From the NCBI GenBank assembly GCA_013284265.1, contig JABTBR010000011.1, forward strand, positions 62,001 through 126,000: a stretch of 64,000 nt of DNA. Reading direction: 5' to 3'. This stretch comes from Oxalobacteraceae bacterium (GTDB lineage Bacteria > Pseudomonadota > Gammaproteobacteria > Burkholderiales > Burkholderiaceae_D). The position numbers were made by a program, and so were the translations under genes. Of the stretch, positions 61,707 through 64,000 are shown in pieces (the first letter of the stretch is position 1; each line of letters begins with the position of its first letter). Below the pieces are notes generated by a model. That model saw only the letters and a list, made by a program, of their open reading frames with translations. It was not told where the DNA came from and searched no databases.

Positions 61707-63203
61707 CTATGCGCTCAGGAAGTTACCATGAAAGCAGTGCGGCGCGCGATAGGCAAGCCGCGCCAACGCCAGCGGACCGGCACTGACACGGGCCGCGTCG
61801 AACACGGTCAGCACGGTCTGGCCGCGCCGGGTATCCTGCGCCACGCCCACCAGATAGCCGTCGGATTCGCTGCGGGCCGAGCGGCGCGGCACCAGCACAT
61901 GCTCTTCCAGCAGCCAGTCCTTGCCGAAGCGGTAGCTGTCAGCCTTGCCGCTATCGGTATCGATGACGCTGACGGTGTTGAGCACCTGCTCTCGCGTGCC
62001 GGACGCCGTGCCCACCACGGCCAGCCGGCGGTGGCGCTGGCCGACCACCTGCGGCATCACGCGGGGGAATTCGCTGTCGCCGAACAACTGAGCTTCGCGC
62101 ACATTGCCGCTCACATGATTAAGTGCGAGTTGTATGGTGGCACTGTGGCCGGGCACATGCGGCGCCTGTTCGCCGCGCATCAGCGCGCCGAAGCCGCCCA
62201 GCGAGTCACCCTGATGCAGCACCACGTCCAGATGGGTGGTGTCGCCATCATCCCAGGCATTCCCGAAGTGGAAGACCGAGCGCGGCGCAATTTCATAGAT
62301 GCGGCGAATCTGCAGGCTTTCCTTGGCGATGACCACTACCCGCAATGGACGCGCGCGGTCGCCGCTGCCGGCCCATTGGTGCCGGTCCGCGAAGCTGAGT
62401 GCCGGGTCGTCGAGCAGGTCGTATGGCGCGATCAGGAACACCAGATGCGCTGCGCTGACGGCGAAGTCGTGCACCATCGCCAGTTGCGGCAGCTCCACCA
62501 CGCCCGCCTGCTGCACCGTCCCCTGCGCGTCGAGCCGATACAGCGCGAGCCGCCCGCCACCGGGCAGCGCGCCGAAATTCCACATGCCACCGGCCGGATC
62601 GACTTTAGGATGGGCGGAAAACGGCATGGCCTTCAAGTCTTCGCGCCAGGTCTTCACGCCGATGGTGGACAGATTCTCGGGGTCCACTTCGGTGGCCGAT
62701 CCGCCCTCCCACAATGCGTACAGCTTTCCATGAAAGGGCAGCAGATTGGTATTGGCCGCGTTCATGGTCTCGTTGTTCTTGACCGGACGCCGGTCCACCG
62801 CGGTGCCGAAGGCGTTGTACAGGAACTGGCCCGCCGCCGTCTCGTCGACATACTTCTGGGTTTCGACGAAGCGGCCCAGATGGCGCACCTTGCCATCGAT
62901 GATCTGCCAGCGCTGGGCAAAGCCATCGCCGTCGAACCAGTGGTGATAGCGCTCGCCGCCCAGTTCGAAACGGCCCGGACCGTTACGGAAGAAGCTGCCT
63001 TCGAGGTCGCGCGGCAGGCGCCCCTCGATGGTTGCCGTGCCCGATTGCGCACCCACGGTATCGGCAAAAACGTACAGCCGGGGATGGCGGGGCAGCGCGG
63101 CGTGGAAGCGTTGAAAGGTGTCGGCATTGGCCAGCGCGGAGCCGGATGCGAGTCCCAGCGTAGCCAGGCCCAGTCCACGGGAGAGGAAGCGGCGGCGATC
63201 CAT
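61707..63203 (-). CDS. Carotenoid cleavage oxygenase with Tat signal
   Basis: A 498-residue non-haem iron enzyme of the RPE65/carotenoid oxygenase family, a seven-bladed propeller that splits a polyene double bond. The four iron His are visible in FSAHPKVDPAGGMWNFG, MVHDFAVS, RSVFHFGNAWDDGD and the final APHCFHGNFL. The N-terminus has a twin-Arg signal (MDRRRFLSRGLGLATLGLAS), so the folded enzyme should be exported, which is uncommon for this family. It follows the DUF2141 gene by 10 bp and precedes the kinase gene by 19 bp on the same strand. Lignostilbene-type aromatic substrates are also possible. Confidence 0.9.
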   Translation of the reverse strand: MDRRRFLSRGLGLATLGLASGSALANADTFQRFHAALPRHPRLYVFADTVGAQSGTATIEGRLPRDLEGSFFRNGPGRFELGGERYHHWFDGDGFAQRWQIIDGKVRHLGRFVETQKYVDETAAGQFLYNAFGTAVDRRPVKNNETMNAANTNLLPFHGKLYALWEGGSATEVDPENLSTIGVKTWREDLKAMPFSAHPKVDPAGGMWNFGALPGGGRLALYRLDAQGTVQQAGVVELPQLAMVHDFAVSAAHLVFLIAPYDLLDDPALSFADRHQWAGSGDRARPLRVVVIAKESLQIRRIYEIAPRSVFHFGNAWDDGDTTHLDVVLHQGDSLGGFGALMRGEQAPHVPGHSATIQLALNHVSGNVREAQLFGDSEFPRVMPQVVGQRHRRLAVVGTASGTREQVLNTVSVIDTDSGKADSYRFGKDWLLEEHVLVPRRSARSESDGYLVGVAQDTRRGQTVLTVFDAARVSAGPLALARLAYRAPHCFHGNFLSA

Positions 63204-63213
63204 GGCGGGCCCC

Positions 63214-63633
63214 TTAGCGCAGGCTGACGATGGCGACACCGCCGGCGGCCGGAAGTTCCAGGCGTGCGCTCTCGAAGCTTGGCGGCCCCATCTGGCCCAC
63301 CGCGTTGTTGCTGAAGGCGTAGTCCTCGGTTGGGATGCCGACCAGATTCTTGTCCATCTTGCCGTTGCTGTTGGCATCGTGGAAGATGGCGATGGCGTAG
63401 CTGCCGGCAGGCAGATCCTTCAGCATCACCGTGGTCGCGCCCGCAACCGCGGGCACGATGGCGTTGGCGACGGGCTTGCGCATGAAACTGGCGGCGGAAT
63501 CGAATACCGACACCATCAAATTGCCCTGCGCCGACTTGACGTCGTCCACACGCAGGGTCAGGTCGGCGGCGCCGGCTAGGGCGCTGGCGGCCAGCAGGAT
63601 GGCGCAGCTCAGCGGTTGCAGTATTGCTTTCAT
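63214..63633 (-). CDS. DUF2141 periplasmic protein
   Basis: A 139-residue exported protein with signal peptide (cut near AGAAD) and the DUF2141 pattern: LTLRVDDVKSAQGNLMVSVFD, LPAGSYAIAIFHDANSNGKMD and GIPTEDYAFSNNA. The Asp-rich loop may bind calcium. In related bacteria such genes often neighbour carotenoid or lipid enzymes, and here it immediately precedes the carotenoid oxygenase gene in one transcript. Function unknown. Confidence 0.85.
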   Translation of the reverse strand: MKAILQPLSCAILLAASALAGAADLTLRVDDVKSAQGNLMVSVFDSAASFMRKPVANAIVPAVAGATTVMLKDLPAGSYAIAIFHDANSNGKMDKNLVGIPTEDYAFSNNAVGQMGPPSFESARLELPAAGGVAIVSLR

Positions 63634-63755
63634 GGGAGACTCCAATAAGTGAACAGGTGGAGTCACTGTAGGGGCGCGCACCGGGTCCGGGTGGGCGATG
63701 CGACGAATGGCGGCGCGGCGGCGCCAGTTGCAGCCGGACGGCGCGAAATGCGGGT

Positions 63756-64000
63756 TCAGGGATTCAGATTGAGATGCAGCGCGCTGATGCCATTGTTGAG
63801 CCGCTCGACTATCTCGTCCGGCACGGCCTTGCTGCACATGAAATGGCGTGGGATGCCGGGCGGCATCTCCAGAAAGTCCAGCGCCATCATGCGCGCACCG
63901 TCTGCCGGGGCATTGGCTGTCAGGCTTTCTAGTTCCGCCGGAAAGGTGATGATGTAATCGACGCGGCCAGCCGCGACTTTGGCGAAATTTTGCTGATAGT
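63756..64000 (-). CDS. C-terminal end of a periplasmic solute-binding-like protein
   Basis: The last 80 residues of a gene that enters from the right edge, ending at a TGA at 63756-63758. The segment VAAGRVDYIITFPAELESL followed by HFMCSKAVPDEIVERLNNGI resembles the closing part of family 3 solute-binding proteins, where the second lobe ends in a long helix. No more can be said without the upstream part. It is in the same direction as the DUF2141 gene, 122 bp away. Confidence 0.6.
   Translation of the reverse strand, partial: YQQNFAKVAAGRVDYIITFPAELESLTANAPADGARMMALDFLEMPPGIPRHFMCSKAVPDEIVERLNNGISALHLNLNP

Noticed and set aside
1..64000. CRISPR array, prophage or insertion sequence
   Set aside because: No regularly spaced repeats with unique spacers, no transposase or integrase frame and no phage structural genes other than the T6SS were found.

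Overview
The window is GC-rich, densely packed bacterial DNA. It looks like a betaproteobacterium of the Oxalobacteraceae (Massilia, Duganella or Janthinobacterium type). The reasons are the Burkholderiales-type order of the type VI secretion genes, a membrane-bound cytochrome c urate oxidase (PuuD), a PEP-CTERM protein and a REP-like family of intergenic palindromes. This placement is inference from gene content. No rRNA, tRNA, CRISPR array, transposase or prophage was seen.

Positions 1-16,250 hold a type VI secretion system (T6SS). The minus-strand arm, transcribed right to left, is lipoprotein, tssB, tssC, hcp, tssE, tssF, tssG and clpV (cut by the left edge). The divergent plus-strand arm is tssK, tssL and a long VgrG. 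VgrG is translationally coupled to an A+T-rich cassette: a probable effector, two tandem related lipoproteins (candidate immunity proteins) and a periplasmic protein. TssA, TssJ, TssM and PAAR are not in the window. Positions 17,997-22,717 carry what may be a second T6SS cargo locus. A small accessory-like protein overlaps an 819-residue FAD amine oxidase, and these face a DUF4123 adaptor fused to a GNAT acetyltransferase with a small partner gene. This is the least familiar part of the window.

Positions 24,574-40,986 are mainly a purine salvage and degradation region: a Tsx-like nucleoside channel, an NCS2 purine permease (a close paralogue lies at 16,679), a histidine/aromatic ammonia-lyase, PuuD, a LysR regulator, a UraD-AllC fusion, xanthine dehydrogenase XdhABC, guanine deaminase, and a class II aldolase with a 4-oxalocrotonate tautomerase. 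Together they support guanine to xanthine to urate to (S)-allantoin, and allantoate breakdown. The later cluster gcl-hyi-glxR-glycerate kinase-pyk (49,015-55,429) takes the resulting glyoxylate to pyruvate, and a urea transporter lies next to it. Hydroxyisourate hydrolase, allantoinase and a ureidoglycolate-cleaving enzyme are not in the window.

The remainder is general accessory metabolism and envelope genes: gamma-glutamyltransferase, a porin with a PstS-like protein, solute-binding proteins, a GH43 enzyme with a ricin-type lectin domain, a PEP-CTERM protein, a DUF481 outer-membrane protein, PurT, a Cache protein, a LytTR two-component pair, and a Tat-exported carotenoid oxygenase with a DUF2141 protein. 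Several gene ends carry members of one family of roughly 65-70 bp palindromes whose core stems covary.
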